DNA from: an uncultured Bacteroidaceae bacterium
GTDB lineage: Bacteria; Bacteroidota; Bacteroidia; Bacteroidales; Bacteroidaceae
Direction of reading: 5' to 3'
Length of the DNA stretch: 64,000 nt
Assembly: GCA_905234555.1 (NCBI GenBank)
Contig: CAJOHO010000005.1
Location: forward strand, 1-64,000
The notes below the pieces were generated by a model. The model saw only the letters and a list, made by a program, of their open reading frames with translations. It was not told where the DNA came from and ran no database searches. Numbering within the stretch: the stretch's first letter is position 1; each line of letters begins with the position of its first letter. Of the stretch, positions 49,351 through 58,150 are shown piece after piece. A program made the translations under genes and the position numbers.

Positions 49351-50103
49351 TTGAAAACCTACATCAGCCCTGCATACCAGCACCTCGTAAAAGAATTCGT
49401 AGCTGCTCTCCCAAGCCGCTTCGAAACCGAAGGCACTATGCTTTACAACAAACGCAACGTGGTGAAGCGGTTTGAGGTGAATGGCTTGACGCTGGTGGTG
49501 AAACGCTACAAAGTGCCGTTGTGGTTCCAACGCATCGACTACACGTGGTTTCGTCCGTCGAAAGCCTTGCGCGCCTATCGTTTTGCCTTGAGACTGAAGC
49601 AACTGGGCATAGACACCCCTGAAGCTGTTGCTTGTGTCGAAGTGACGCGCAGAGGTTTGTTCCGCCAGGGATTCTTTGTCTCTACGGAGTGCAGCGATCC
49701 TAACCTCAAATGCCTCGTGGAGAACGACCCCGCTCCTGACGATCTGTTCGAAGCCTACGTGTGTTTCCTTTTGGAGATGCACGAGAAGGGGTTCCTGCAC
49801 GGCGACCTCAACCTGAGCAACATCCTCTACCGTCGCCAGGAAGACGGATCGTTTCATTTTACGGTCATCGACACCAACCGTTCGCATTTCGTCAGTCATC
49901 CCACACGCTGCCAATGTCTGAAGAACCTGATGCGCATCCAACGCAACCGTGCCTTCAGCCGCAAGGTGGTCAGCCGCTATGCTCAACTTCGAGGATGGGA
50001 CGAGGAAGAAAGCGTGCAGTTTGTATTCCACCAGATTGACCGCTACGAACGCAAGCGGCGAATGCGGAAAATCAGCAAGAAAGTCATACGTCAAGAGAAA
50101 TAA
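49351..50103 (+). CDS. Lipopolysaccharide-kinase-like (InaA/Kdo kinase family) protein
   Basis: 250 residues. The protein-kinase-like fold is indicated by VNGLTLVVKRYKVP (ATP-binding Lys), the catalytic loop LHEKGFLHGDLNLSNILY (HGDxxxxN; about 144) and the metal-binding VIDTNRSHFV (DxN in place of DFG or DxD). Such proteins phosphorylate Kdo or heptose of lipopolysaccharide. The start is TTG at 49351, three bases after the LicD stop; it gives MKTYISPAYQHLVKEFVAAL, the expected N-terminus. A single base separates neither gene, so translational coupling with LicD 1 is likely. Confidence 0.85.
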   Translation: MKTYISPAYQHLVKEFVAALPSRFETEGTMLYNKRNVVKRFEVNGLTLVVKRYKVPLWFQRIDYTWFRPSKALRAYRFALRLKQLGIDTPEAVACVEVTRRGLFRQGFFVSTECSDPNLKCLVENDPAPDDLFEAYVCFLLEMHEKGFLHGDLNLSNILYRRQEDGSFHFTVIDTNRSHFVSHPTRCQCLKNLMRIQRNRAFSRKVVSRYAQLRGWDEEESVQFVFHQIDRYERKRRMRKISKKVIRQEK

Positions 50104-50145
50104 TCCAATTCACACGTCAAATCGTAGCTTATACAACATATTCCC

Positions 50146-50550
50146 ATGAAGAAAGTATTTACCGTTGGTGTTTACGACCTGCTCCATATCGGACACGTAG
50201 AGCTGTTCCGTAAGGCACGAGCTCTGGGCGATTACCTCATTGTGGCTGTACAGGATTCGGAAGTGGTGAAGGCATTCAAGCCCGAAGCCCAACTGCTCTA
50301 CACCACAGAGGAACGCTGCTATATGGCCCGCGCCATCCGCTACGTAGATGAGGTGGTGGTTTATCGCGATGTGAAAGACATCGTGAAGGAAGTGGATTTC
50401 GACATCTTCGTAAAAGGTCCCGACCAGCAACATGCCGGTTTTCAAGAAGCCGTACGCTGGTGCGAACAGCAAGGTCGCCAAGTCGTCACCCTCCAGCGCA
50501 CCGAAGGCATCTCCACCTCCGAACTCAAAGAACTCATCAAACATCTATAG
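50146..50550 (+). CDS. TagD-like cytidylyltransferase family protein 1
   Basis: 134 residues of the nucleotidyltransferase superfamily: VGVYDLLHIGHVELFRKARA (HIGH-type HxGH catalytic motif at about 14-17) and the C-terminal RTEGISTSELKELIKHL (ISTSxL motif). This is the layout of glycerol-3-phosphate cytidylyltransferase and relatives, which make CDP-glycerol or a similar activated alcohol. The actual alcohol is unknown. It is followed by a second LicD gene 19 nt downstream, which could use the product as donor. Confidence 0.9.
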   Translation: MKKVFTVGVYDLLHIGHVELFRKARALGDYLIVAVQDSEVVKAFKPEAQLLYTTEERCYMARAIRYVDEVVVYRDVKDIVKEVDFDIFVKGPDQQHAGFQEAVRWCEQQGRQVVTLQRTEGISTSELKELIKHL

Positions 50551-50569
50551 TGTGCCTCTCGTTTAGCCT

Positions 50570-51436
50570 ATGTCTTACGATATTCGTCCCCTTCAGCTTC
50601 ATCTTCAGAAAAATTTAGAAGAAATCCATCGTGTTTTTAGCGCCAACGGTCTGCGTTACTTCATGGTGAGCGGCACCATGCTGGGTGCTGTGCGTCATCA
50701 AGGCTTCATCCCTTGGGACGATGATGTGGATATCGCCATGCCTCGTGCCGACTATGAACGTCTGCTAAAAGAGTGGCGTCAGCTCTTGCCCAATCATCTG
50801 GAGTTTGTATCAGCAGAACAGGACGAGAACTATCCTCTGCCCTACGGAAAGATTCAGGATGCACGTACCACCGTCATTGAGAAGTCTTATCGTCAGTATA
50901 TCGGCGGTGCTTATATTGACATCTTTCCGCTTGATGGCGTTCCCTCTGGTTCTGTCGCCCGTTGGTGGCACTTCACCCGCTACCTCTTCTGGTACAAAAT
51001 GCTCTATTACAGCTGTCGGGATCCCTATAAACATGGACATGGCGTGAACAGCTGGGTACCTCTGCTGGTGCAGAAAGGGTTTAAACGGAAGACCATTCAT
51101 CGTCACCTGCGACGCATCCTTATGAAACGTGATTACGATGCCTCTCCCTTCATTTCAGAACATTACAACCGCCAGCGTCGCTTCTTTCCTCGCGAAGTCT
51201 TTGGCACACCCACGCCCCTTCTTTATGAAGGAGCCATGCTGATGGGTGTGGAACAACCCCACGAATATCTTCTGGAGGAATATGGAGACTACATGACCCT
51301 TCCCCCTGAGAACAAACGCCACCAGCACAACTTCTTCTACCTGAATCTCCACCGACCCTATCGCGACATGCAGGAAACCTATCAACGTTGGCTTGCTGGC
51401 GACATCAAGGAATTGCCGGAAAGCAACGCTTCCTGA
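50570..51436 (+). CDS. LicD-family phosphotransferase 2
   Basis: 288 residues: FSANGLRYFMVSGTMLGAVR HQGFIPWDDDVDIAMPRADY (about 23-63) is the complete LicD signature, with GGAYIDIFPLDGVPSG (about 107). It is paralogous to LicD 1 in the same operon and to LicD 3 at 61472. Last gene of the operon; the convergent endonuclease-fold gene begins 28 nt beyond. Two LicD enzymes in one operon suggest two attachment sites or two donors. Confidence 0.91.
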   Translation: MSYDIRPLQLHLQKNLEEIHRVFSANGLRYFMVSGTMLGAVRHQGFIPWDDDVDIAMPRADYERLLKEWRQLLPNHLEFVSAEQDENYPLPYGKIQDARTTVIEKSYRQYIGGAYIDIFPLDGVPSGSVARWWHFTRYLFWYKMLYYSCRDPYKHGHGVNSWVPLLVQKGFKRKTIHRHLRRILMKRDYDASPFISEHYNRQRRFFPREVFGTPTPLLYEGAMLMGVEQPHEYLLEEYGDYMTLPPENKRHQHNFFYLNLHRPYRDMQETYQRWLAGDIKELPESNAS

Positions 51437-51464
51437 CAACAAAAAAGGGAAAACAGGGGAAAAG

Positions 51465-52592
51465 TCAATCCTTATCTAAGGTCAGCCAACAGATGATGGG
51501 ATAATGGTCGCTGGTATGGATGTCGGAATCGACATAGCAGCGATAAGGAGTCATGGCTGGCGAATAGAGAATATTGTCGATACGGAAATACATACCCGAT
51601 CGATGATAAGTAATGCCTGGTCCATTGCCCGAACGTGTAAAGGCATCGTTGAGATGGCGAGTCATGCGCCAGTGCACATACGACAGGCTGGCATCGTTGA
51701 AGTCGCCACAAGCTATGATATAGCGATAGGGGGATTTAGCGATTAGTTCATCGACAATATCTGCCTGCTTGGCACGAATGGCATTGGCTGCCGCCACCTT
51801 CGTAGAAAGGTCTTCGAAGTTCTGACGGGCATTCTCGTCGTCAGGATGCACCACCAACTCCTTGTATTCAGCCTTGTCGGCATCGTTCAGCTTGTAAGAC
51901 TCAAAATGGTTGTTGATAACCAGAACAGTATCACCCTTCACAAGCACCTTAAAAGCCACCGAACCGTTTCCAACAGAAGGATAATCGATACTGTCGCTGC
52001 CAACAATAGGGAAACGGGACAGACAAGCCACCGTCTCCGTGTGCACCTTCACATATTCACGATAAGGATATGCCGTAGCCAGAACCGAATCCACTTTCGC
52101 CTCCTTCAGAGGGAAGGCCTCCTGACAACAGACGATGTCGGCATCGCTGGCAACCAGATAATTGACAATCGGGCTTTCTTCCTTCGGTATGCCCGCCTCG
52201 CTCCAACTCTTTCCATCCACATTCTTCCCTAACTGATAGATGTTGTAGGACATCACCTTGATGGCTCCGTCTGGCGGTCCCGAAGGAAAGTTCAGAGGGA
52301 AGTAAGTACGGATGGCGACACAGCAGACCATCAATCCGATGCCCGAGATCAGTCCCCACCAACGTCGCAGGCAAAGCCAGAGGATGCCAAACAAAAAGGT
52401 AGGAATCAAGAATAAGGGAAAGGCCAAACCCCAATAAGAGAGACGAGGATGAGTCTGTGGGTCGAAATAAATGCTATAGGCACAGGCCACCATTCCCAGC
52501 ACACAGATGCTGTTCAGCACGATAGCCACGTACTTCACCATCTTGCGTGGGATCTTCACCCATAGCCGTTTCCACTTAAACCCTTTATTCAT
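51465..52592 (-). CDS. Membrane-anchored endonuclease/exonuclease/phosphatase-family protein
   Basis: 375 residues. Three hydrophobic segments in the first 100 residues (MVKYVAIVLNSICVLGMVAC; LAFPLFLIPTFLFGILWLCL; LISGIGLMVCCVAIRTYF) anchor a C-terminal EEP domain, whose catalytic motifs are VMSYNIYQLG (Asn), DIVCCQEAF (Glu), IACGDFNDASLSY (GDFND) and SDIHTSDHYPIICWL (SDH). The family includes nucleases, phosphodiesterases and sphingomyelinase-like enzymes; Bacteroidetes have many membrane-anchored members of unknown substrate. Convergent with the LicD operon; a REP-like region lies upstream. Confidence 0.9.
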   Translation of the reverse strand: MNKGFKWKRLWVKIPRKMVKYVAIVLNSICVLGMVACAYSIYFDPQTHPRLSYWGLAFPLFLIPTFLFGILWLCLRRWWGLISGIGLMVCCVAIRTYFPLNFPSGPPDGAIKVMSYNIYQLGKNVDGKSWSEAGIPKEESPIVNYLVASDADIVCCQEAFPLKEAKVDSVLATAYPYREYVKVHTETVACLSRFPIVGSDSIDYPSVGNGSVAFKVLVKGDTVLVINNHFESYKLNDADKAEYKELVVHPDDENARQNFEDLSTKVAAANAIRAKQADIVDELIAKSPYRYIIACGDFNDASLSYVHWRMTRHLNDAFTRSGNGPGITYHRSGMYFRIDNILYSPAMTPYRCYVDSDIHTSDHYPIICWLTLDKD

Positions 52593-52604
52593 GTCTCTTT
52601 AATC

Positions 52605-52748
52605 TATGCTTCGCGTTTTGCCACTGTGCCCTCGGCATCAGCCGTGGGTTATCCATCGTATTTCGCGTTTTGCCACCGTGCCCTCGGCATCGGCCGTGGA
52701 CCTTGTCCCGTCCTTTTTCAGGCGATTGAATCGCCGTCAGCCGTGGGT
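52605..52748. repeat. REP-like repeat cluster (inverted orientation)
   Basis: Two units of TTCGCGTTTTGCCACTGTGC plus CCTCGGCATCAGCCGTGGG, followed by a third degraded CGATTGAATCGCCGTCAGCC unit. Reverse complement of the arrays at 57298 and 60385. Confidence 0.8.
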
Positions 52749-52751
52749 TAG

Positions 52752-53642
52752 TTACTTATTGCTGGCATCGAAGAGGCGTTTCTTCTCATCTGCAGTCAGA
52801 CTCGAATACCCTCCCTTGCGAATCTTGTCGAGAATGCGGTCAATCTCAGCACTGTCTGCCGCCTTGCGCGCATTATATTCGTGATCCTTATTATAGTGAG
52901 GACTCTCATTCTCGTAGCTGATATGCATCTTCACCTTGGGCTGCTTCTTGCCACCCATCGATTTCTGCAGACGCGACCAGATACTTTCCCCTCCACCTCT
53001 GTCATAACCTCCAGCAGTAGTCGTCGTGTTCCAATAGCCGCCACCTGCCGTCTTTCGCTTCTTCTTTGCCTGCAGCTTCCAATATAATATAAGGAATAGG
53101 CCCACCACCATTCCACCTAAGTGAGCATAGTGAGCCACATTGTCACTGGAATGCATACCCTCCAGCAACTCAATAGCTGCATAAATCAGCACAAACCACT
53201 TTGCCTTGATAGGGAACGGAAAGGGAATGATGAAGAGCTTCTCTTCTGGGAACGTCATACCGAAAGCCAGCAACACACCAAAGACCGCCCCCGACGCACC
53301 GATGGTACTGCCGTATGGCGAGATGAGTCCTATGGCCTGACCGATTTCCTGAGCCAAACCTGCTCCGATACCGCAAAGCATATAATAGATCAGGAACCGT
53401 TTCGAGCCCCATGCCTGCTCAATGAATCGTCCGAACATCCAAAGCGCAAACATATTGAAGAAAATATGCATGAAGTCAGCATGCATGAACATATAGGTGA
53501 CCAACTGGAAGGGATAGAAGTAAGGAGACTCCAAATAGTAGAGAGCACCATACCCCGTAATTGGCTTAATAGCCAGTTGGAGGACAAACACCACAAGGTT
53601 CAGCAGCAACAAATATTTTACAACTGGTGGATATATCTTCAT
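52752..53642 (-). CDS. Rhomboid-family intramembrane serine protease
   Basis: 296 residues, six membrane spans. Catalytic Ser lies in IGASGAVFGVLLAF (GxSG, about 118) and catalytic His in DNVAHYAHLGGMVVGLFLIL (about 176). The HADFMHIFFNMFALWMFGRF (HxxxN, about 55) motif is also present. The C-terminal 90 residues are soluble, basic, and include a GGGYWNTTTTAGGYDRGGGE stretch and the KIRKGGYSSLTADEKKRLFD segment typical of Bacteroidetes rhomboids. Cleaves membrane-protein substrates, unknown here. Own promoter box (minus TAATTTTG, 53734-53727). Confidence 0.94.
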   Translation of the reverse strand: MKIYPPVVKYLLLLNLVVFVLQLAIKPITGYGALYYLESPYFYPFQLVTYMFMHADFMHIFFNMFALWMFGRFIEQAWGSKRFLIYYMLCGIGAGLAQEIGQAIGLISPYGSTIGASGAVFGVLLAFGMTFPEEKLFIIPFPFPIKAKWFVLIYAAIELLEGMHSSDNVAHYAHLGGMVVGLFLILYWKLQAKKKRKTAGGGYWNTTTTAGGYDRGGGESIWSRLQKSMGGKKQPKVKMHISYENESPHYNKDHEYNARKAADSAEIDRILDKIRKGGYSSLTADEKKRLFDASNK

Positions 53643-53726
53643 ATTTTAAAATAAATGTACAACGTAGTTAATGATACATGATGCACGAAGCATGATGAAT
53701 CCTGTGTAAAGAATTGATTTCGACTG

Positions 53727-53734
53727 CAAAATTA
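53727..53734 (-). promoter_or_regulatory. -7 element of rhomboid gene
   Basis: Minus-strand TAATTTTG, 85 nt before the ATG. Confidence 0.5.
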
Positions 53735-53816
53735 CTTTTTTTTTGCCGATTTTAGGTCATTTTTGGGGTAAAGAGTAGTTTTTTTAGCAATTTTTGTAAT
53801 TTTTTTCTCAAAAATG

Positions 53817-53847
53817 TTTGTTAGTTGATACTAAAAGTATAACTTTG
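53817..53847 (+). promoter_or_regulatory. HU gene promoter
   Basis: TTTG at 53817-53820 and TAACTTTG at 53840-53847, 19 nt apart; a leader of about 110 nt follows. Confidence 0.8.
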
Positions 53848-53966
53848 TAACCAAACTCCGCTTTCCGACAGCGAAATGGAGAGAAAGACCGAGTCTGAAC
53901 AGATAAAACAAAACGATTATAGTTTAACTATTACAGTTTTTAATAACTAATTTAATTTCTAATTTT

Positions 53967-54239
53967 ATGAACAAAAGTGAACTCGTAAGCGAAATCGCAG
54001 CAAAGGCTGGATTGAGCAAGGCAGACGCAAAGAAGGCTCTCGACGCTACCGTTGAAGCTATCGCTGACGCATTGAAGGCAGGCGACAAGATCGCACTCGT
54101 TGGTTTTGGTACATTCTCAGTAGCTGAGCGTGGTGCTCGTCAGGGTATCAACCCACTCACCAAGCAGACTATCACCATCGCTGCCAAGAAGACTGCCAAG
54201 TTCAAGGGTGGTGCAGAACTCAATGCTGCTCTGAACTAA
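53967..54239 (+). CDS. HU-family DNA-binding protein
   Basis: 90 residues, the normal HU size. [20 protein letters not shown] and [20 protein letters not shown] form the helical dimerisation part, [20 protein letters not shown] the first strands with the conserved GFGxF, and [20 protein letters not shown] the DNA-binding arm with the RxGxNPxT motif. HU bends and compacts DNA in the nucleoid. It has a full promoter, a long leader of about 110 nt that could carry post-transcriptional control, and its own terminator. Confidence 0.97.
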   Translation: MNKSELVSEIAAKAGLSKADAKKALDATVEAIADALKAGDKIALVGFGTFSVAERGARQGINPLTKQTITIAAKKTAKFKGGAELNAALN

Positions 54240-54259
54240 TCGTCAGAACCTTCAAAAGA

Positions 54260-54290
54260 AAAAGGAATCTCTACCAGAGGTTCCTTTTTT
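54260..54290 (+). terminator. HU gene terminator
   Basis: AAAAGGAATCTC (54260-54271) pairs with GAGGTTCCTTTT (54277-54288), followed by T. Confidence 0.88.
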
Positions 54291-54326
54291 GTTGCAACCA
54301 ACACAGACTTTTAAGTTCCCTTCCCT

Positions 54327-56117
54327 TCACTCTAACCAGCCCTCACGATCCAAGTTGCGATAACCGATGGCCTCAGCGATATGATGGGAGAGAATATTGG
54401 CTGAACCATCAAGGTCGGCAATGGTACGGGCAACTTTCAAGATACGGTCATAAGCACGAGCAGAGAGGTTCAGCCTCCGCATAGCCATACGCAGGTGGTT
54501 CATCGACTCATCATCCAGAGATGCATACTTCTGCAGAAGAGAAGTCGTCATCTGCGCATTGCAATAAACACCCTTCACACCACGGAACCGCTCCTCCTGT
54601 ATCTTGCGGGCACGAATCACACGCTCGCGGATACTCGCACTCGATTCACCCTTCGGAGCCTTGGCAATATCCTCGAAAGGAACACTTTCCACCTCAATCT
54701 GAATATCAATGCGATCGAGCAACGGTCCGGAAATCTTGTTCATATAACGCTGAATCTGCGCAGGCGTACAAGCACATCGATGCGTAGGATGATGATGATA
54801 GCCACAAGGACACGGGTTCATCGAGGCAACCAGCATGAACGAACAAGGAAGCGTGAATGTGTAACGGGCACGGCTGATCGTGATGATACGGTCTTCCAGC
54901 GGCTGACGCAGAGTTTCGAGAACCGAACGCGAAAATTCAGGCAGTTCATCAAGGAAAAGCACACCATTATGAGCCAGACAGACCTCACCAGGCGTAAAAG
55001 TATTGCCACCTCCCACCAACGCCACGTCACTCACCGTGTGGTGGGGCGAACGGAAAGGACGTTGACTGATAAGCGTAGAATGGCGGTTGAGCTTGCCTGC
55101 CACGCTGTGAATCTGCGTTGTTTCCAAACTTTCTTCCAAAGAAAGAGGAGGGAGGATGCTGGGCAGGCGCTTCGCCATCATCGACTTTCCACAACCAGGA
55201 CTACCCACCAGCAGAATATTGTGACCACCGGCAGAAGCCACCTCGAAAGCACGCTTCACGTTCTCCTGACCCTTCACCTCATCAAAATCATAGTCAAACA
55301 CACACTGCTGAGCATAGAACTCCTCGCGCGTGTGAACCACAGTAGGCTTATAGAACGCCCGTGCACAGAGAATGTTCACCACCTCCGAGATATGACTCAC
55401 CCCATAAACCTGCAAGGTATCCACCACGGCAGCCTCACGGGCATTCTCTTCCGGCACGAACAACGCTTCAAACTTCTCAGCACGCGCCTTGATAGCAATA
55501 GGCAACACCCCCTTGACAGGCTGGATGCTACCATCCAGTCCCAATTCCCCCACAAACATAAATCGATCCAAATCCTGACTCACCCCCTGACTCTGAACCA
55601 TATTCGCACCATTGGTCAGATTTGCGCCGTTGGTCAGATTTGCGCCGTTGGTCAAGTTCGAGAGTTGAATTTGGTTTTGATTAGGGTTCGAGCTTAGAGG
55701 TTGATTGGAGTTCAAACTAAGGGGTTGGGAGGGGTTAGAACTTAGAGGTTGGGAGGGGTTAGAGGCGCTGTTGGGTTTGGGATTGGGATTAGGGGGGCAG
55801 TTAGGATTGGAGTTGGAGGGGCGGAGCATACCGAAGGCGGCCATCATACCGATGGCGATGGGGAGGTCGAAGCCGGACCCTTCCTTTCGGAGGTCGGCAG
55901 GAGCGAGGTTTACCACCGTGCGGTGTACGGGAGGCTGGAAATTGTTCACCTTTAGGGCCGACAGAATGCGCTCCTGACTCTCCTTGACCGCATTGTCGGG
56001 AAGACCCACAATCACCACCGCCGGATGATCATTACACGGCTCCGTATTGATCTCAATCGTAATCGGAATCGCCTGCAACCCCTGCAGCGTCGCACTATAT
56101 ACTTTCGCAAGATTCAT
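54327..56117 (-). CDS. YifB/ComM-family Mg-chelatase-like AAA ATPase
   Basis: 596 residues. N-terminal ChlI domain (LAKVYSATLQGLQAIPITIE, IVGLPDNAVKESQERILSAL), then a MoxR/MCM-like AAA domain with Walker A LLVGSPGCGKSMMAKRLPSI, Walker B NGVLFLDELPEFSR, sensor ASMNPCPCGYHHH with a Cys cluster (CPCG...HRCACTPAQ), and the C-terminal Mg_chelatase_C helices (RAYDRILKVARTIADLDGSA). ComM is a helicase that extends recombination during natural transformation. Residues about 98-186 are an N/Q/P/S-rich insertion (NPSQPLSSNPSQPLSLNSNQ and NLTNGANLTNGANLTNGAN) encoded by tandem repeats, absent from the usual family length of about 510. Confidence 0.93.
   Translation of the reverse strand: MNLAKVYSATLQGLQAIPITIEINTEPCNDHPAVVIVGLPDNAVKESQERILSALKVNNFQPPVHRTVVNLAPADLRKEGSGFDLPIAIGMMAAFGMLRPSNSNPNCPPNPNPKPNSASNPSQPLSSNPSQPLSLNSNQPLSSNPNQNQIQLSNLTNGANLTNGANLTNGANMVQSQGVSQDLDRFMFVGELGLDGSIQPVKGVLPIAIKARAEKFEALFVPEENAREAAVVDTLQVYGVSHISEVVNILCARAFYKPTVVHTREEFYAQQCVFDYDFDEVKGQENVKRAFEVASAGGHNILLVGSPGCGKSMMAKRLPSILPPLSLEESLETTQIHSVAGKLNRHSTLISQRPFRSPHHTVSDVALVGGGNTFTPGEVCLAHNGVLFLDELPEFSRSVLETLRQPLEDRIITISRARYTFTLPCSFMLVASMNPCPCGYHHHPTHRCACTPAQIQRYMNKISGPLLDRIDIQIEVESVPFEDIAKAPKGESSASIRERVIRARKIQEERFRGVKGVYCNAQMTTSLLQKYASLDDESMNHLRMAMRRLNLSARAYDRILKVARTIADLDGSANILSHHIAEAIGYRNLDREGWLE
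55603..55656. repeat. 18-bp tandem repeat inside yifB-like gene
   Basis: Three copies of TTGCGCCGTTGGTCAGAT-type units, translated (minus strand) as NLTNGA. Adjacent 55690-55760 has repeated GAGGTTGGGAGGGGTTAGAA units. Confidence 0.8.
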
Positions 56118-56171
56118 ATATTATCCTCTTAAATTGATACAACTTCATGAAAGCTCTCATACTGAGCTGTT

Positions 56172-56224
56172 TTTTTAATGGGCTGAATGGGTTTATTGGG
56201 CGGAATGGGCGGAATGAACCGAAT
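56172..56224. repeat. AATGGGC tandem repeat
   Basis: TAATGGGCTGAATGGGTTTA plus TTGGGCGGAATGGGCGGAATG between the GT9 and YifB genes. Similar to the DNA encoding the NGQ-rich N-termini near 5840 and 7180. Confidence 0.65.
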
Positions 56225-56229
56225 GAAAC

Positions 56230-57255
56230 TTAAGTTACATGCTCTATCACTCGTTCCACGATTTGCTGGGGGGTGATATGGGTCATGCAGCGCAAATCTC
56301 CGAATTTGCAGGGTTTCTTGCCGTAGATGGAGCAGGGTCGGCACACCAGGTCTGCATCCTGAATGATGAGGTTGTCGGGCTGCTGCCAGGGGGTGAAACC
56401 TGCCTTGGGATGGGTGGCTCCCCAAATGGAGATGACGGGGATGCCGGTGAGGGTGGCGATATGCATATTGGCTGAATCCATGGCTATCATCACGCGCAGA
56501 CGACTCATAAGCTGCATCTCCTCATGCAGCCCTTCAAGCTTTCCGCATACTGACGTTATCTGTGGCTGCTCCCAACTCTCCATCAATGCTGTCTCGTGAG
56601 GACCTGCACCAAAAAGGAGCACTTCGAAGCCCAGACTTGCCAGTTGTTTTGCCACATCGTGCATCTGCTCCAACGGATAAATCTTGCCTGGGTGAGCTGC
56701 AAAGGGGGCAATTCCAATCCAGGGCTTTTCCCGATGAATTCGCAGTTTTTGACTTATTTCCGCCAGTTTTTCCTCTGACGGAACCTCAAAAGGAGGAAGG
56801 GGTGCCGACAAATCTACGGGCAGGGAAAGTCGCTTCAACACATCGGCATAACGCTCTACGGTGTGGCACAGGGGTGAGGCGTCGAGTCCGTGACCCAGCA
56901 ACTGCTTCTTCTCCGCACGTCCCTTGTCGATAACTGCTACCTTCACACCTGCCCAACGGAAACGGCGACGCAGGTATTTCGTGCGTAGTACATCGTGGAA
57001 ATCTGCCACTGCATCGAAGGGCGTGGCCTTTACTTTCTTGAAGAGTCGATTGAGTCCTCCAAATCCTTTATACTGGTTGAGATCCACACCCATGAGATGG
57101 ATGTTCGGCTCGGCTGGGACAAAGAGCTGCGTAAGGCGCTGACGCGTCAGCACTGTAATATCCAGGTCGGGATATTGCAGTGCTAACCTTCTCACCAGGG
57201 GAACCATCATGGCTACGTCGCCCATGGCGGAGAAACGGATAATGAGCAGCTTCAT
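56230..57255 (-). CDS. Glycosyltransferase family 9 (heptosyltransferase-like) protein
   Basis: 341 residues from ATG 57255 (MKLLIIRFSAMGDVAMMVPL); the track start at 57339 adds residues translated from repeats. The RFSAMGD acceptor-loop motif, RFRWAGVKVAVIDKGRAEKK, IGIAPFAAHPGKIYPLEQMH and the donor-site MIAMDSANMHIATLTGIPVI (MDSxNMHxA) with SIWGATHP are all GT9 hallmarks; WGATHPKAGFTPWQQP is typical of Bacteroidetes heptosyltransferases. It ends with a Cys-rich RPCSIYGKKPCKFGDLRCMT segment. Likely builds the LPS core. Downstream of DUF4254 on the same strand across a REP-like gap. Confidence 0.93.
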   Translation of the reverse strand: MKLLIIRFSAMGDVAMMVPLVRRLALQYPDLDITVLTRQRLTQLFVPAEPNIHLMGVDLNQYKGFGGLNRLFKKVKATPFDAVADFHDVLRTKYLRRRFRWAGVKVAVIDKGRAEKKQLLGHGLDASPLCHTVERYADVLKRLSLPVDLSAPLPPFEVPSEEKLAEISQKLRIHREKPWIGIAPFAAHPGKIYPLEQMHDVAKQLASLGFEVLLFGAGPHETALMESWEQPQITSVCGKLEGLHEEMQLMSRLRVMIAMDSANMHIATLTGIPVISIWGATHPKAGFTPWQQPDNLIIQDADLVCRPCSIYGKKPCKFGDLRCMTHITPQQIVERVIEHVT

Positions 57256-57258
57256 TGA

Positions 57259-57398
57259 GTGAAGGGTGGAAAGTGAAGAGTGAAGAATGGAGAGTTCCTC
57301 GCGGAAAAACGCGAGGCACAGTGGGGGAACGCGAGGCACTGTGAATAACCCACGGCTGACGCCGAGGGCACAGTGGCAAGACGCGAGGACAGCGGGAT
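57259..57398. repeat. GAAGAGT array plus REP-like repeats
   Basis: AGTGAAGAGTGAAGAATGGA GAG runs into CCTCGCGGAAAAACGCGAGG, a second CGCGAGGCACTGTGAATAAC and CCACGGCTGACGCCGAGGGC plus ACAGTGGCAAGACGCGAGG. Confidence 0.8.
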
Positions 57399-57399
57399 C

Positions 57400-58002
57400 C
57401 TATTTCTTATAAAGGATGGGGTTGGTGCTGGGGTCGTTGTACATCTTCATCTGCTTATACACTTTCATGTATTTGCGGCCTGCAGCGATGTCGTCGAGCA
57501 GCTGGTCGATGGCAGAAGAGAGGTCCTTCCGCTGTTCGAGGAGCACGTCGAGTTTCTGCTGACACTTGGCGATGTGTTCGGCGCTGGCATCTGTACGTGC
57601 CACCTGTTCACGCATGTGGTAGATCTTCAGTGCGAGGATGCTGAGGCGATCGACAGCCCAGGCAGGACTTTCAGTGTTGATGACTGCATCAGCCTGTGGC
57701 TTCACGTCCTTGTAGAAGTCGAGGAAATAGCTGTCAATCATCTCCACAAGGTCTGTGCGGTCCTGGTTGCTCTTGTCGATACGACGTTTCAGCGTCATAC
57801 CTGCCACAGGGTCGATCTGAGGATCACGAATCAAATCCTCGAAGTGCCACTGAACGGTGTCAATCCAGTTCTTCAGGTACAGGTAGAACTCGATGCTTCC
57901 CTGAACGTACGGATTGTGGATGGGCTGATCGACATTGTCTGTCACATGATAATCTGCAATTGCCTGTTCGAAAATAGGCATGGCTCTCTGAGTAAAAGTC
58001 AT
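57400..58002 (-). CDS. DUF4254 family protein
   Basis: 200 residues, mostly helical. The sequence MTFTQRAMPIFEQAIADYHV, SIEFYLYLKNWIDTVQWHFE and LIRDPQIDPVAGMTLKRRID with RTDLVEMIDSY is the DUF4254 pattern, a Bacteroidetes family of unknown function commonly found next to glycosyltransferase (GT9) genes, exactly as here: the downstream same-strand gene is a GT9. This suggests a role in lipopolysaccharide synthesis, but only by association. A minus-strand TAGATTTG box lies at 58056-58063. Confidence 0.9.
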   Translation of the reverse strand: MTFTQRAMPIFEQAIADYHVTDNVDQPIHNPYVQGSIEFYLYLKNWIDTVQWHFEDLIRDPQIDPVAGMTLKRRIDKSNQDRTDLVEMIDSYFLDFYKDVKPQADAVINTESPAWAVDRLSILALKIYHMREQVARTDASAEHIAKCQQKLDVLLEQRKDLSSAIDQLLDDIAAGRKYMKVYKQMKMYNDPSTNPILYKK

Positions 58003-58055
58003 TTTATTTACAATTTAAAGATTGACGATTTACGATTTATTGATGATTTATAGTG

Positions 58056-58063
58056 CAAATCTA
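58056..58063 (-). promoter_or_regulatory. -7 element of DUF4254 gene
   Basis: Minus-strand TAGATTTG about 55 nt before the ATG. Confidence 0.55.
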
Positions 58064-58137
58064 CATAAAGAAAACGACTTTCGCAACTTTTTTGCCTTTT
58101 TCTTTATACTTTGTACTTCGTTCTATGTACTTTTTCT

Positions 58138-58145
58138 TAACTTTG
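58138..58145 (+). promoter_or_regulatory. -7 element of pdxB, abutting the start codon
   Basis: TAACTTTG ends 5 nt before the ATG at 58151, so transcription would begin at or within a few bases of the start codon. Confidence 0.68.
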
Positions 58146-58150
58146 CACCC

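Noticed and set aside
48631-50094. 487-codon minus-strand ORF opposite LicD 1 and the kinase-like gene
   Set aside because: Spans two well-supported genes on the other strand and has shadow-like composition.
54495-55697. 400-codon plus-strand ORF opposite the YifB gene
   Set aside because: Antisense shadow; includes the tandem-repeat region.
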